Positions 12,430 to 24,900 are shown, numbered from the stretch's first letter. The stretch is 64,000 nt of DNA from Symbiodinium natans (GCA_905221605.1 CAJNDS010002347.1:139501-203500), one strand, 5' to 3'. Translations and numbers: made by a program. The notes: generated by a model from the sequence alone, not told the origin.

Positions 12430-13865
12430 CGTTTGAACTTCGGGCACGAAGTGCTTCAGCGTCTTCAGGATGCTCTCCTGGCTTTGTAACTTCACACAAG
12501 ACGCATGTCTTGTTGTGCATCCGTGGGTACTTTGGTATTTTACATCCATTTGTGGGATCCCAATTGGCTGGCAACGGGACGATCCTAATGACCTGGCCAT
12601 GAAAAAAAAACATGGCACAGCTCTCAATGCTCAAGCTCCATATGTGTGCATTCTTATGCGTGTCCATAAACACAGAGACACACTTATGCATTCACATGGG
12701 CGTCTGTACACCCCTCAACAAGGGCGGCGCACTTGCAGGGTCACGGCGCTCTGCGGACACCCACGACAAGCCCCCTGACAGGAGAGCTGAAACAAGCTTC
12801 GGCAGTCTCAAAAAAAAGGGTCCTATAGACAGGCCTTGAGCTGCAGCAGCACCTCACCGCTGGCAGGATCCCAGGCCTCCCAGCTCTTTGCAGGTCTTGC
12901 AAGGACTCAGAGTACTCCTCTTAAGCAAGCTTTTGGACCTTTTCGTCTAACATGGGGACCTTGAGCTCAACGTCGCCCCCGTCGTCTTGCACCGAGGGCC
13001 GGATGCGGTGCTGGAGAACCTGGAGCCGAGTTCTAGCATTCAATGTGATTCAGTAAGCCTTTCTTCTGAAGCATAACTCTTGCATACTCTTGCGCATTCT
13101 CTTGCTCTGGGGGGTCCGACCTCTTCCAGCAGCGCCTGCACCTCGGAGCCTGGTGCTGACTCCGCTGACGCCTTCGGCTCTGCAGCGGGCTCCTCCTGCT
13201 GTGCGGCTCGTTGGTGCCAATGTGCCAATGTGCCGCGTCCCCTTCATGTCCACACATTGCATGCTTAGCATGCTTAGCATGCTTAGCATGGTCCTCGGGC
13301 AGCTGTTGGAGGAGGTCTTGCACCTGTGCCGACAGCCTGCAAAGCACAAGGGGGAAGTTCCCTGCAATCCGCGCGGCATCTTGCAGTGTTGCCGGGGCGC
13401 AGCTGCCAGTCAGCTCCATGCTGGCGCGTCACAGCGAGCCAGGAGCTACCCTGCAACAGGATCTCACAGCCGCTGCAAGGCGCAGCCGGCATGCTGAGGT
13501 AGCGGTTATTTCGCTTATGCACGCGTTGCAATGGTCTTTTCTGTGTGCCACCTTGATGGCCGAGACCGAGACAAAAGTCCATACACATGGTCTACTTGCC
13601 ATCGTCATCATCATACCCTTACAGTCTTACAGCACGCATACAGCGCTGTCAGGGTTGGACCCGGGAGCCTCGCCGACGAAGACGTCACGCACGCCCGGCA
13701 GGTCGAGCAGCTCGTGCCGTGCGCGCTGGGGAACCCGCGAGGAGCCCCTTGAAACCCACCGCAATATATCGAAGTCGCAATCGACATCGAGGAGCAAGGC
13801 AAACCCGCTGCACCGTGTGGCTGAGAAGCGGACGCGAACTTCCACACATTCGGGTTCGGTGTCTC
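12430..13865 (-). CDS. NFU1: NFU1-type iron-sulfur cluster scaffold protein
   Basis: NFU proteins carry and deliver Fe-S clusters in mitochondria or plastids. Both family domains are visible. N-terminal Nfu domain: exon 13865-13834 has the signature ETPNPNVWKF, exon 13747-13669 has RARHELLDLPGVRDVFVGE, and nearby frames (about 13590, FVSVSAIK; about 13340, AQVQDLLQQLPED) probably finish it. C-terminal NifU domain: exons 13019-12960 (LQHRIRPSVQDDGGDVELK), 12876-12835 (AWDPASGEVLLQLK), 12774-12733 (GACRGCPQSAVTLQ with the CxxC cluster ligands) and 12477-12430 (ESILKTLKHFVPEVQT) join in phase 0 with exact codon counts (20, 14, 14, 16). Donors at 12835 and 13669 are GC. A linker of variable sequence lies between the domains, and an exon there encodes a KHA tripeptide repeat. 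The start codon and targeting peptide were not found, so the organelle is unknown. Confidence 0.8.
13259..13291. repeat. 9-bp repeat (gcatgctta) in coding linker
   Basis: Three to four copies of the 9-bp word; as the unit is a multiple of three, it reads on the minus strand as repeated Lys-His-Ala in the presumed linker of the NFU1-like protein. Confidence 0.7.
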
Positions 13866-13869
13866 CTCA

Positions 13870-14750
13870 CCGAGTCACGCCCAGAAAGGCTGCAGGACGA
13901 AAGCAGGGCTTCAAGGATTTTGTTAGGCAAGCTAGTAGGAAAGCTCTCCTGCACCGCCCATGTCCCGGCAGCACGCGCAGGTGGCCTGTACTCGAAGGGA
14001 ACAAATGACAAAGGGCAAGCCTGCAAACCGCTGAAAAGCTGAAAACTTCAACCTTGCTTGTCGGAAGCCTCCAGCGTCTGCCAGCTGCCGCTGCACAGGT
14101 TGCATGAGACGTAAGAGCGCGCCACATGCTGGCCAAAGTATCTTATGTGTTTCGCTCTACACTTGGGTGGCGGGTAACCTGCCTCGTCACTACAGTCACT
14201 ATACAGCATATTCAATCATGGATCGCCCTTGGGCATTGTGAGTGCTTCCGGCTGAGAACACCACAGCACAGCAATGCGGTGGCAATGCGGTGCCCGATTT
14301 TGCGGTATGTTGCCGCTGCCCGACGATGCTTCAACCGCTTTCTGTGCCAAGCATAATTCACAAAAATAGGCTGAACTGAGTGAGGAAGCTTGCCAAGTCT
14401 GCCAGCCCGTGTTCTACTGCCAGATTCCATTTGCAGCGGTTGCAATGGCTGCAACGGATGCAAGTAGCAGCCGGCACTTGAAAGGTCTGCAGGTCCGACG
14501 CTGTGGCAGTTGCTCAGTGCCAGCAGATCGCGCCATTTTTGGCTCTGGAAGAGGCGGGGGATTCCAGAAGTCATTGAAGTCATGCGGAGTCAGGGGTCAA
14601 AGAGCTGGATCGCCTCGCAGACTCGAACATCCCCTCCCCCGTCTCTTCGTCTTCCCACCAGAGCGACCGCCTCGAATCAAACCTGAACCTACCGAGCCCT
14701 TCATCACCTGATCGAGGCCTTGCAAGACCGCAACTCTCCCTATTCCAGGC
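13870..14750. other. Gap without a supported gene
   Basis: Lies between the 3' end of the ankyrin gene (stop at 14754) and the first recognised NFU1 exon, both on the minus strand. It may hold the NFU1 start exon and promoter. No convincing exon was found; open frames on both strands overlap and look random. Confidence 0.35.
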
Positions 14751-14753
14751 CAC

Positions 14754-16508
14754 TTAAAAGTCTGGTTTGATCGTTCCAAAAGTTCGGATCCGTTCGGGCG
14801 CCTTGATTGCCTCTTCGTTGGGCCCTGCATCCCAGTCCCGGCCACGCTGGGCGAAGTCCAAGGCCGTGAGACCCTGGCCACGGTCCCGGAGCAATGGGTC
14901 TGCCTTGGCCTCGATAAGCGCCTGAGCACATCCGGGCGCACTGACATGTTTCTTAGCTGACCTTTTTCCTGTATCTTTTTCCTGTGTCTCCCTGGCTCTC
15001 TCCCCTTTGGATTCTGCAAAGGGCTCTTCGAAGACCCCGTCACCCCCATCTCCAGCATTCGCTGGTGACATCTAGTAACATATGTGGAACGCCCTCACAT
15101 CATCCTGAGCCTCTGGCCCGCACGATGTCCCCGTGGCCGAGACGTGCCGCATGGTGCAAGGGCGTGAGGCCCATGTCATCGTACCGGTTGATGTCAATGG
15201 CCTTGCGCATCTTCGGGTTGTGCAGGTAGTCCTGCACCGTTGGTGAAGTAGGACATAAGCAGTCAGAGGGCATACACCATCATGACTGATGGCAAGCAAG
15301 CAAAGGGGGTGGGAGGGGCAGATGCCTAGGTCGCCCACAAAGGCCGGCAAAAGAATGCTGACTCCGGGTACAGATGATGTGGCTCCATGCATCGGTTGAA
15401 GGCAAGATGTCGTTGACTCGTGCCCAGAATGCTAATAATTGCGCAGCTTCCAGATCGGTCTCCTCCACCACATCCAGATGGCCATCCTACGCCAGATATT
15501 CCAGATAGAGGTTCCGCATCCATGGTTCACTTCAGTGCTGAGTGTCACTCCAGAAAAGACCCCGACCCGTCCTGCAACCGCCACAGAAAGCGCTGCTGAT
15601 CAGCAGGGACGCACCCAAACTCTCTCTTCTGCTGTGTCTTGGTCAACGGATACTCCCAGCCACGCTTGCCTCAAGACAGGAGCAACTACCAGAAGCAGTG
15701 ACAGTGGGTGTCAGACTTCACTGCTCTTCCCCACAACTCTTTAGACCCGCCCATGGAGAAGGCGTGCCACAACATTTTGTGCCAAGATGCGATCCTCTTC
15801 CGCAATGGTTGCGTTCATATCATCATCGCTAAACTCCGGCTCGATGCCTGAGTACTTGCTCTTGGCTGCCGCGACCTGACTGCAAAGAGAGCTGACTCGG
15901 CAACTCTTGGCAGCGCTTCGGAGTCAGCACTCATGATCGCAGAAACCATTACCCGCGCACATCAACTTTTACTTCACAGCCGGCGTCCCTCTCCCCGCAC
16001 CTCTTTCTCATAGCGCTGCCGGAAACCCGCAACTTTGTCGGCGCCGGCTCGGGTTCGGTTGCGCTCCTCTGACGCGTCTGCTGACATGATGACATGAGCT
16101 GATGCTTCTGCAGGTCCTCTGCTACGTCGAGCACGAGCTTGTGGCTCGAGCCATGAAAGGCGAAGGTAAGAACTGGATCTTCCTCTGCTGCACCTGCACA
16201 AGGCTCCCTTCTGCGGAGGGAATCCCAAGCTCAACAACACCCCACAACACGCCTTCGTAGTACAGCACGGTATCCCCCGAGTAGTTCGCCATGCTTTGAA
16301 GCCGGAGCTGCGCGGAGCATAGCTGCAGGAGCAAGACAAGAGAACCCTGCACTTCCAGTCAGGCACGCTCAGACGCTCAACTGAACTCAACCCCTTCTTC
16401 GAACAGAAGTGGTCCAAAGCAGCTCGACTTGATTTTTTTTGCATGCGAGCACGTTGGCTCCGCAGCTCCTTGGTAGCGTCCTCCAGAGCATTACCAGTAA
16501 CATCTGCT
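14754..16508 (-). CDS. Ankyrin-repeat protein with acidic and helical N-terminal part
   Basis: Seven minus-strand pieces are visible: 16508-16440 (ADVTGNALEDATKELRSQRA, helical); 16322-16194 (43 codons, contains MANYSGDTVLYYEGVLWGVV, GTGCAG donor); 16080-16001 (DASEERNRTRAGADKVAGFR); 15875-15771 (35 codons, KYSGIEPEFSDDDMNATIAE); about 15475-15410 (VEETDLEAAQLLAFWARVN); 15231-15118 with an ankyrin motif (DDMGLTPLHHAARLGHGDIV); and 14921-14754 with a second ankyrin repeat (ALIEAKADPLLRD, GQGLTALDFAQRGRDWDAG) ending in TAA. The 15118 donor is GC. Ankyrin repeats mediate protein binding; the rest of the protein is not recognised. The join between 16194 and 16080 is unresolved, because a second frame (VLDVAEDLQKHQL) competes there. 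The start codon was not found. Confidence 0.6.
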
Positions 16509-16519
16509 CTGCAGTAAAG

Positions 16520-18500
16520 TCTCTCTCACACCACCAGAGAGAAACGGGCCCACACGGATTTGAAACCACTTCGGGCACTATCATAGCATAGCAAGTCTGT
16601 CCAAGTCCTGCCACCCAACGAATCGAGAACCTCGGCTCCAAGGAGCCCTGACCTCTTGACAAGCAAAGCACATGCTCAGAGGACAGTGGGGCACAAGCCT
16701 GAGTCCTGGGCCTGCAGCAGCAACCGTGCTGGCCATTCGTCAGTCCGTGTCTGTTTCATACTTTGGTCAAATTGGTGGGCAAACATGGGAGTCTTCGACC
16801 GCCAAGGGGACTGGTACCAGCACAAAGGGGTGTGCTTGGACCGGTTCAGAAACGGAAGCATGCTTGAGAGGCGGGTAGCTAGTAGCCAAATCTTAAGGGC
16901 ACCGTTCTTGCCACGACTGATCATGCTCTGGCAGGGGGCACAGGCATCACCAAGCTTCGGGAATTCTGTGGCATAAATGAGCATGGATGTTCACATGGCT
17001 ACAAGGGCTCTGGCAGGCATACAAAAGGCAGCAGTAATCTTCATTTTGCCTGACCTGGCGCTCATGGGCGGGCTCTGCAATAGTCGATGCACCCATCCAT
17101 CTACAAGCGGCGCAGTAACTCTCTGATCATACCAACACCTAGACACCAACCAAATACATCATCAGCTTGGTCAATGAGGCAGCCCCGAGTGCTTAGGCCA
17201 GGCAGGTTAAGCGTTTGCTGACCCCGAACCCTCCTGAAGCTCACTGCCGAGGAGCCTTGCCGCAACGCGTTTTTCTGCATATGCTGCACACAGCATGCAC
17301 ACAGCATTTGCACAATGCCTGAAAACAGGAGGCAAAATGAGCTGCAGCTTCTTTCGCAAGGGCAAGCCATGCCTCGGCCTGCGTCCCTAGCGGCGTCTGT
17401 AGCTGTCTCCTGGGTGCTTACAGGGTTTTGCGCGGTGCTTTTGAAGGGTCATGGCAAGACATGGCAAGACTGAAGCGCAGAAACCGTGGGCTTTGCAGTG
17501 AATGTCAGTGGACCAGCATCCCCCTTGTCATCAAAACAGCGTGTGAAAGCCAAGAAGCTGGAGTCGTCCCTTCGCGTTCGGGGCCTGCACAAAGGCTGAA
17601 GGTCTTGGGGTATGACTGACTATGACTAGGACCTGGGCTTCCCAAACTCGGGCTCCCAGGAATCCCCAGCTCGACCAAGACAAGCAAAATATAAAGTTCC
17701 GCAAGTCTCCACCTGGAGTCTCGGCGGGGTGTTCGCCCCCGGGCCCGTGAGTCGCGGCGGCGCGAGTCCTCAAGCCCCGGTGTCAGTTTTTTCGGGCTTC
17801 GGATCACTTCCCGAATTTTCTCAAGCCTGTGCCTTCGGGATTGGGAGTCCATAACTCCATGACTCCATGACTCCTTCGGACAATTTTCCGGAGTCCGGAT
17901 GAAGACCGTTTAGACGATGCTGGGCCGCAAGAGCCTCCGAACCTGCAGCCTGCCGTTTTCCAACCCTGCCCGCTATCCTGAGGAAACACTGCGGAGTCGC
18001 CTTTCGAAGTTCACTACCTGGTACAATGTGTGCCACATGCTGTCCGAGGAGCGTCTCGTCGCCTGGATCTCGAATCGCGGCGTCCCCGTCGGGAGCGAGA
18101 CCTCCCGCGGAGCATATCGAAGGTGAAGGAATGGGAGTTTTCCCTGATTCCCCTCTACAGAAAGCGTTGAGTCTAGGCTACAACTTTGCCAACTGTAACT
18201 GAAAAAAGCTATGAGCACCAACCGTCGCCCTTCCAGCGAGCTATCGTGTCTTTAGGGAGACTGTGAGTTTTGAACAATCCGGTTGAGAAGGCTTCAGCTA
18301 CGCATCGTTGCCATGCCCAGTCAAGTACATGCAAACACAGCCAGCCTACAGCGACGGTAAGAGCTCAAGGTTCAGGAGTCTGGCGCTGCTCTTCCAGGGT
18401 CAAGGTTCAGGAATTCAGGTTTAGGACTTCTGCTCAGCCCGGTTTTGGCCGATGTGAACGGATCCTTATTCTTATTCGCTCTTTGCGCCCGGCCCACGCA
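16520..18500. other. Gap without a supported gene
   Basis: About 2 kb with only short open frames. Plus-strand frames at 16656-16976 and 17917-18126 and minus-strand frames at 17101-17370 and 17505-17852 show no domain and no clear splice partners. May contain 5' exons of the ankyrin gene or 3' exons and downstream sequence of the SR-type gene. Confidence 0.35.
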
Positions 18501-18766
18501 ATTTTCTGAAAGTTACTGAGGTTGCAAAATGGGAAACAAAAAAAAAAGGTGCTTCGTTTCACTCCAAAAAGCTCGTTGCTAGACAATGTCGGTGATGACA
18601 CAAGCAACCAACACACCAAACATTCACAACTCCAAAGTAACAAAGACACCCCCACCCCCCCCCTCCCCCAACGAAGAGCTCCCCCTATCGTGAAAAAGCA
18701 TGGTTTTTGCAGTGTTTCTGGGCCCCGGACACCAAGAAAACGCGGAATAAATAACCAGACATGCGC

Positions 18767-18783
18767 CTACTACTACCACCACG

Positions 18784-18844
<61 letters not shown>

Positions 18845-18870
18845 CCACCACCACCACCACCACGACGACG
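18767..18870. repeat. TAC/CCA trinucleotide microsatellite
   Basis: A perfect run of about 19 TAC units (18785-18843) is followed by CCA units to about 18870. It lies just beyond the last recognised exon of the minus-strand SR-type gene. It explains the spurious tyrosine/histidine-rich and valine/serine-rich frames there. Confidence 0.9.
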
Positions 18871-19193
18871 AAAACACGACCACGACGACAATGGTAACCG
18901 CGAACAACCGCGAACAGGGCAACACAGAAGCGACCACTGCAACAAGAATAACAAGACATATAAAGAACATCAAGAAGCAGAAGAAGAGCTCCAGAAGAAA
19001 CGCCAGTCTCAAAAGAAAGTCACCTTCTCGGAGATTGTGCACTTGCGAGCTGCCTGGAGCGCGCGGGTTTGCTGCGCACGTTGGGGTTGAATCGACCTCG
19101 GATGCAGCAGGAGACGAGGGAGACATGAAAGTCAACAGAGAGCTTAGAATGCTTTTAACATGGCTCACATTGAGCCAAGCTTCTCTTCTGCAC

Positions 19194-19337
19194 CGTTGCC
19201 AGCATGCATTTCAGCGTCTTTCCTTCGAGCTCGTAGCCTTCCAGCTCCCTCACGGCATCCTCCGCATCCTGCGGAGACTTGTGAAACTGCATAAAGCGAT
19301 TGGAGAGACGAATGCTGATCTTTAAGAGCGAGCGAGC

Positions 19338-19412
<75 letters not shown>

Positions 19413-19701
19413 AAAAAAAATCGAGTGTTTCTCGCGACGCCCCCGAGAGAGATCACCCACTCTGGCTCCTGTTTCTTGTAATATCGGACGAATGCGAAAC
19501 CTTTTCGGTCACCATTGGGATGGCTCGGTAAATACACCTCCCCAAACGGCGCGAGGTAAGGCCCCTTTTCTGCACGTGTTGGGACGTATTCTGAGCCAAT
19601 ACTGCCGGTAAGCTGGCGACGTCTCCGACCCGGCCGTACTTGCCAAAGAGCTTCTCCAGGTCTTCTTTCTCGACGCGGGTGGACACATAGTCGATCTTCA
19701 C
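19194..19701 (-). CDS. SR-type splicing factor, RRM domain (SRSF2-like)
   Basis: Three minus-strand exons make a complete RNA recognition motif. 19701-19621: VKIDYVSTRVEKEDLEKLFG then KYGRVGD (RNP2-side strand and first helix). 19537 to about 19457: VYLPSHPNGDRKGFAFVRYY, containing the RNP1 octamer KGFAFVRY. 19286-19194 (31 codons): SPQDAEDAVRELEGYELEGK then TLKCMLAT, the second helix and last strand. The order GKYGRVGDVYLP...RKGFAFVR...DAEDAVREL is characteristic of SRSF2/SC35-like SR proteins, which bind exonic RNA and recruit the spliceosome in the nucleus. The second intron holds a long GA/CT microsatellite. The exact 3' end of exon 2 is unclear. An exon at 19071-19024 could follow; no clear RS domain was found. 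Confidence 0.75.
19339..19420. repeat. GA microsatellite in SR-gene intron
   Basis: About 37 GA dinucleotides with two interruptions, then an A run to 19420. Seen from the minus-strand gene it is a CT tract ending roughly 50 bp before the 3' splice site at 19286/19287, so it could serve as an unusually long polypyrimidine tract. Confidence 0.9.
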
Positions 19702-20077
19702 CTAGCAGGCACTTCTGAAAATTTGCCTGGTGTCAGGAAGTCCCAGTAAGCAAAGCTCTCGAGCACAGCAATTTGATATCGTAGGAAGAGCTGCAAGTTG
19801 ACCAGCAGAAGCAGATTTGCTTTGCCAGGGTTTATGCTCTAAACAAGCGGCCGAGTGCATCTGCTCCACATCATCTGGAATGAGGTTCGACATGGCTTCA
19901 ACGGGATACGCTTGCCTAGTCGTCTTTGGTCAAGAGGGTCGAGTATCAGGTTTCCTGTGCCAGCAAAAAAAAGCGAACTTCCAGTGGGACGTCGGCTGCC
20001 ATCTCATCGGGTTACCCGCGTTAAGCCATTTAACCGGCTTATTGGCGGCATGGCCGGCTCATTTGACATGCGGCACT

Positions 20078-20431
20078 TCGCGGCACTTCGCGGCACTTCG
20101 AGCCGGCGCTGGGCAGGGCGACGGAGAGGATATAGCAGCCTTCGCAGAGAAGCCTTTGGCTCACAGGACGCTCACAGCTCAGAAGGTTTAGGATGCTACA
20201 AGAGGCCGTGCATTCTCATCAACAAGAGTTTAGGGCTTGAGCAGTGCAAACCTGCGCTTTCATGCATCTTTCCCCCTGCGAAACTTTCTTCATCAGCTGT
20301 GCCAAGAGCTGCTATGTACCGGCAAAAAGGCTGGCGGCAATTCGTCGGAATGCCAGCAGCAAAGGCCAGGCATGAAATGCATGAAATGCATGAAATACAT
20401 GAACGCATGAAATGCGTGAAATGCATGAATT
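20078..20431. repeat. Two short tandem repeats
   Basis: Three copies of the 10-bp word gcggcacttc at about 20078-20101, and about six degenerate copies of a 9-bp word (atgcatgaa) at 20368-20431. No coding exon is supported around them. Confidence 0.7.
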
Positions 20432-20738
20432 ATACCAGAAGGGATGGCGCATCCAACCTACGGAAGGAAAGGCGCGAAAGACGCGTGCAACAGAATTCCA
20501 AAGTCAGAAGCGATTGCAGCTTTTCAATAGGTGGAGCTGGCCGGGCATCCACACCGATCCTCAACAGGGAAACCGAGACTGCATCTCAAATCCATCTGGG
20601 CATTGTGTCCCTTGGTGTCTGAGCTTCTGTGGTGGCCGTGTGCGCCATGTTCCGTGGACAGATTGATTGAGGAAGAACCGGAAGATGTTGCTATTGCCCC
20701 TGGTGGGAGCTGGAGCGAGAACCCGGAAAAAAACCAGA

Positions 20739-21187
20739 CATGATCATCAACAAGACGTAAAGCTCTCCGGTGTCCTCCACATTCTTGGCAGCTCCAGCCC
20801 ACGTCTCTGCCTTGATGTTAAAGCGTTCACACGTCCTTCCAAGGAACATGCAGCAGGCCAATTCAATTTCTGAGCAACGATAGGCGTGCTGCTCAGCACG
20901 AGTGCTTGCCACAGAAGAGCCACCATTAAGCCCCGCAGTCCTTGGACCCGCCGCTGTCCTGAGCCTTCACCTGCAGCAAGATCTGTCAAATCGTTGGACA
21001 CACCATGACACCGAATGACACCCACGAGGCCACCCACCAATGAAGAAGCAAAGCAAGAGGATCCCCACCCATGTAATCCGATTGGTTTGCCAGCCACCAA
21101 GCAAACCACGCCACACCGCAGGGCATATTGACAACAACAAAACAACTCTCTTTCAAACCACACAAGGCCCAGATAAAGGCGTAACAC
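20739..21187 (-). CDS. Candidate membrane-protein exons
   Basis: Two minus-strand exons look coding. About 20946-20872 reads LRGLMVALLWQALVLSSTPI then VAQ, one hydrophobic helix. 20813-20739 follows a CAAG acceptor and reads AETWAGAAKNVEDTGELYVL then LMIMS, a soluble segment leading into a second helix. An upstream frame (21187-21030) is rich in Trp, Leu and Ala (VAWFAWWLANQSDYMGGDPL) and could be a further membrane exon. It lies downstream of the voltage-gated channel on the same strand, but the EF-hand end of that channel is at 21912, so this is more likely a separate gene. No family recognised. Confidence 0.38.
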
Positions 21188-21911
21188 GGCGAAGCTTATC
21201 CTCGCTATACCACCAGAAATAATACACGCGAGCTTCTACGCCGCGCTCCTGTTCTGACGTCCACCCCGGATTTCATCCAACCAGCCACACCGCTCTTGTG
21301 CTTGGGTTGCAAAAGGAGTCGCACACGCATAACTTTCAGAAGCCCTATAGTGCCCTGCAAGTAAGAAGTTCCCATGCTTCACCTTGCGGCGCCGACGGCG
21401 ACGTGGAGCTGGATGTGGGCTGGCGTCCTGCAAGCTGTCGCGCACCAGCCTTGAGGCGACGTGGGCTTGGCTTGGCGGCTTGGCGGCTTGGCGTTGTGCG
21501 CTGCCATCCCCGCTAGGCCGCTAGGCTATGGTTCACGAGCAGCTGTTAGAAGGTTCTGGGTTCTATAGGGTGCTTCCTTCGGGTAGCTTGGGCTGTGCGG
21601 GGATGTGTCTTTGGGTGCCCGACGCAAGGGCTATCAAGCGAGGATCGAGCTCAAGTTTCACGCTGAGAGGCGACTCCATGTTCGAGAGCTTCTCAGCTGC
21701 GGAGCTGTGATCTTCCATTAGTTGCTGCCTTGGTCTGTGGGACGTGCTTGTCACTGATTCCCTGCTCTTACGCCCGCAAACAATCCATTCAAAAATCCTG
21801 AACCGCGCGGACGCGGGAGTCGCGTCGAGGAAGCTTCGAAATCCGAAAAAACAAACCAGGCTCAAGTTTAGTTTTGAAAGTATGTGAAAGTTGTCAAGCT
21901 GCAAGGTGTAC

Positions 21912-24900
21912 CGCACGAAGCGTGTGGCCGTCTTGGAGTCAAAGGCCCACCTCGCCAGGGTCCGCTTGAACTCATCGGGATCCACGGTCTTGTTCCTCGG
22001 CACAGGGCAGGATGCCGAATGCTGATGTACAGGCGTACAGACTCAGGGATATTTGGTCACGTCATCACAGGAGTACGGCCCTCTGTGCCTTCTAACTTTG
22101 TGTGTGCGTCGTCATGTTATCCTTGCGCCCGCAGAAGATCATAACTTTAGAGGTCTGACGGTCTGACGGCCTGACCATTTTGGCAATGGGTCTGTGGCTG
22201 ACTACTACGAGGATGTACGATTCTCCCATCAAAGCAGAGGCTCGAGTTGTGGTCCAGCATGGAGAAGAGCTGCTCCAGGTCCTTCTGGTCGATGTCCATG
22301 ACCCGCAGCCGGTGTTGAAACTCTCGGACTCTCGAAGCGCCTGGAGGTCCCAGATCGGGCTTTAATTCTTCGACACCCCAACCCCAAAACAACCCGCAAC
22401 ATCTACAGCAAATGCTGAGTCAATCGGTACATGATAGCGAAACAAAGACTCCCCTTTACCACTCCGCGAACCGTAAAGTCGAGAAGTTCTCCGCCTTTCA
22501 CCAACTCCTCCCAACTCAGCACGCCATCATTGTCGCTGTCAATCTTGGCAAAGATCTTGTCCAGCTCTTGGAGCTCCTCCTCCGCATCCTCGTCCATCTC
22601 TTGCGCCATGCTCGTCACGTCCTTCACTGTACAGTGACAGCACTGCTTCCGAAACCATTGGGCTGAAGAAGTGCAGCCTCAGCCGACCTACGCGCTCTGT
22701 GCAAAGGTGAGCGCAAAGCATTATAAAATAAAGAGCTCGAGGGCACCCTCAGCCTGGGGACCTTCTTGATTCTGCTTCTGCAGGAAGCACGCTCTCTCAA
22801 AGCGAGCGACTGAGGGGCTATCTTGAACTTAAATCCAGCCCAGGGTGAGGGGACCCCAAAAATCAGACATTGAGGTACTGGACTGCAGGAAGCTTAGGAG
22901 CTGGGCTTGCCTCTCAACGTACGATGTTGGGTCAAGAGATGACATCGAGGGTACCCTGAAAATTGTTCATGTTGGGGTGAAGCATCCAAAACGAAAGGGA
23001 CGGTACAGACTTTATGTTGCTTTGTGATCAATGACGAAATCCAGGATACCTCAATTAGACATCTCCTATCCAGCGCTGTAGCTATAACTACTCAGAAGTA
23101 AAGCTCTTCTCCCTTCCAAAACTCTTTTTAATTCCAAGTACGTACTGTGAACTTTTGCTTATCAGCCTTGCATGTGCGGCATGTGCGCATCGTCCTTTGT
23201 ACGCTGCTCGGCGAAAGTGTCCACCACCACTGCAACCACCAAGTTCAGCCTGCATGGCTACGGAGGGTTTTGCTACGGGCGGGGGGCTCAGGGTCCGCTC
23301 AGTTCCCGAGGTCCGGGCACGCCGAAGACAATGGAGAGCTGGGAGCCGATGAAGATTGGGATGGCGACCGTGGGATGGGCTTCGATCAATGGCACAGCCA
23401 CCTCTCTCGAAACTTGGGAGAAAAAAGAAGCGCGAGAGAAAGCCGACTCTAAGCCCGATTCCGAACCCATCAGCGGGATCGCGCAGCACGGACCCCGCCT
23501 GACCCCAGCTGTCCCCGGCGACCACGGTCTTGAAGAGCAGGAGGTTGGCGGACATCACTGACTGTAAAGAGCGGCGGCAGAATGGGCAGTCCTCCCAGAA
23601 GCTGGACAGCTCTGGCATGTAGGGGTTCAGCAGCTCCACGGCCAGCATTGCCCAACTCGTCATCACAACGAAGCCTGATCTGCGCCCAGTCCAAGATGCA
23701 ACGAACTTTAGGGGAAGCTCAAAGAAACACAAGGGAAGCCAATGCCCGTTTCAGCCCTCGTCGCGCACGTCTCCCCAACACATGCTACTTGATTTTCAGA
23801 TGACAGGGAACATTAGGGCCCATTAGGGAACCATACGGTAGCAAGGCAAGCGACTGACAGCGCTATAATCCCAGGCTTCGGATTACAACTCGTATTTTGG
23901 GGGCACAACTGCCTTGAGTTCTTAAATGTCCGCTTGAAACTCTCACAAGTCCGCGGAGCAGAAGAGGAAGGACCAGCAAAGCGTCTTGAAACATGAGGCC
24001 TCATGCTGAGGAAAGCAGGCGATGAACTGAACAGCAGCCACTCTTAATTAGTCATTAGTCCGTATTCTTTGCCTTGACCTGCGAACACATCCCTTGAGTG
24101 GCTGGCTGTCATCCGGATCAGCTTCCGCAACTCCTTGAGCATCGCAAATTTCCGGAAGAGACGGAAGAGCCGCATGATCCTCACCACGCGCAGCATTCGG
24201 AGGATCGTGACCTTGTCCAGGGAGACACCCATGAACCCCATCACGAGCTGCACAAGCCCGAAGATCACGATCAGCATGTCCAGCAAGGTCCATGGGTCCC
24301 GGAATACCTGGCCCTTCCAGACGAAAAGGATGGCAACAAGCTCCAGGAGATACCTTGACTCTATCTACTCTACAGCAATTGTTCTAATCGCAACCTGGCA
24401 GTTTGATTTCACAAGAATGCTGCATTGATACATCATCAGGCACGCGTTCGACGCAAGCTCCAAAGCCAGGGGAGTAGTCCCGCCCGCAGCTCGAATATCA
24501 ATGTCGACGCATGTGAGGGCCACATCAAAGACAATCCTGAGAAGGGTTTAGGGGTCTAACAGGCAGATCGAGAGCTGGAGAGGACGGCTACAAGGGGGCT
24601 ACAAGAGGCCTCCAGAAAAACCTCTGCCAGTATGTGCAACCTGGCTTCACAAGGCCTGTGATGACGTCACAGGCACTGGACTGCAGCATCCGGTGGAGGG
24701 TACCTCTCCACCCTGGTATCACCACCGGCGTCATGGTCCTGCAGATGCGGAGGGGCACATGGGATCACAGTGGGAGGCGAGTGAAACTACCGTAGGCGGG
24801 AGGTGGTCTGTGCGTCTGTGCGAGTCCTGCGCAGTCGGTTGAAAGCCAGCGAATGCTTTCGTTGAGGAATCGGAAGGCTGGGAGTGCTATCCCTCGAGAG

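Noticed and set aside
18522-19325. 267-codon ORF with tyrosine and histidine runs
   Set aside because: The runs come from the TAC/CCA microsatellite, and the ORF overlaps the RRM exon on the opposite strand.
23254-23264. Spliced-leader 5' match (tccgtagccat) on the minus strand
   Set aside because: Only 17 of 22 positions agree with the leader, and it overlaps the intron end before the S6 exon of the channel; probably chance.
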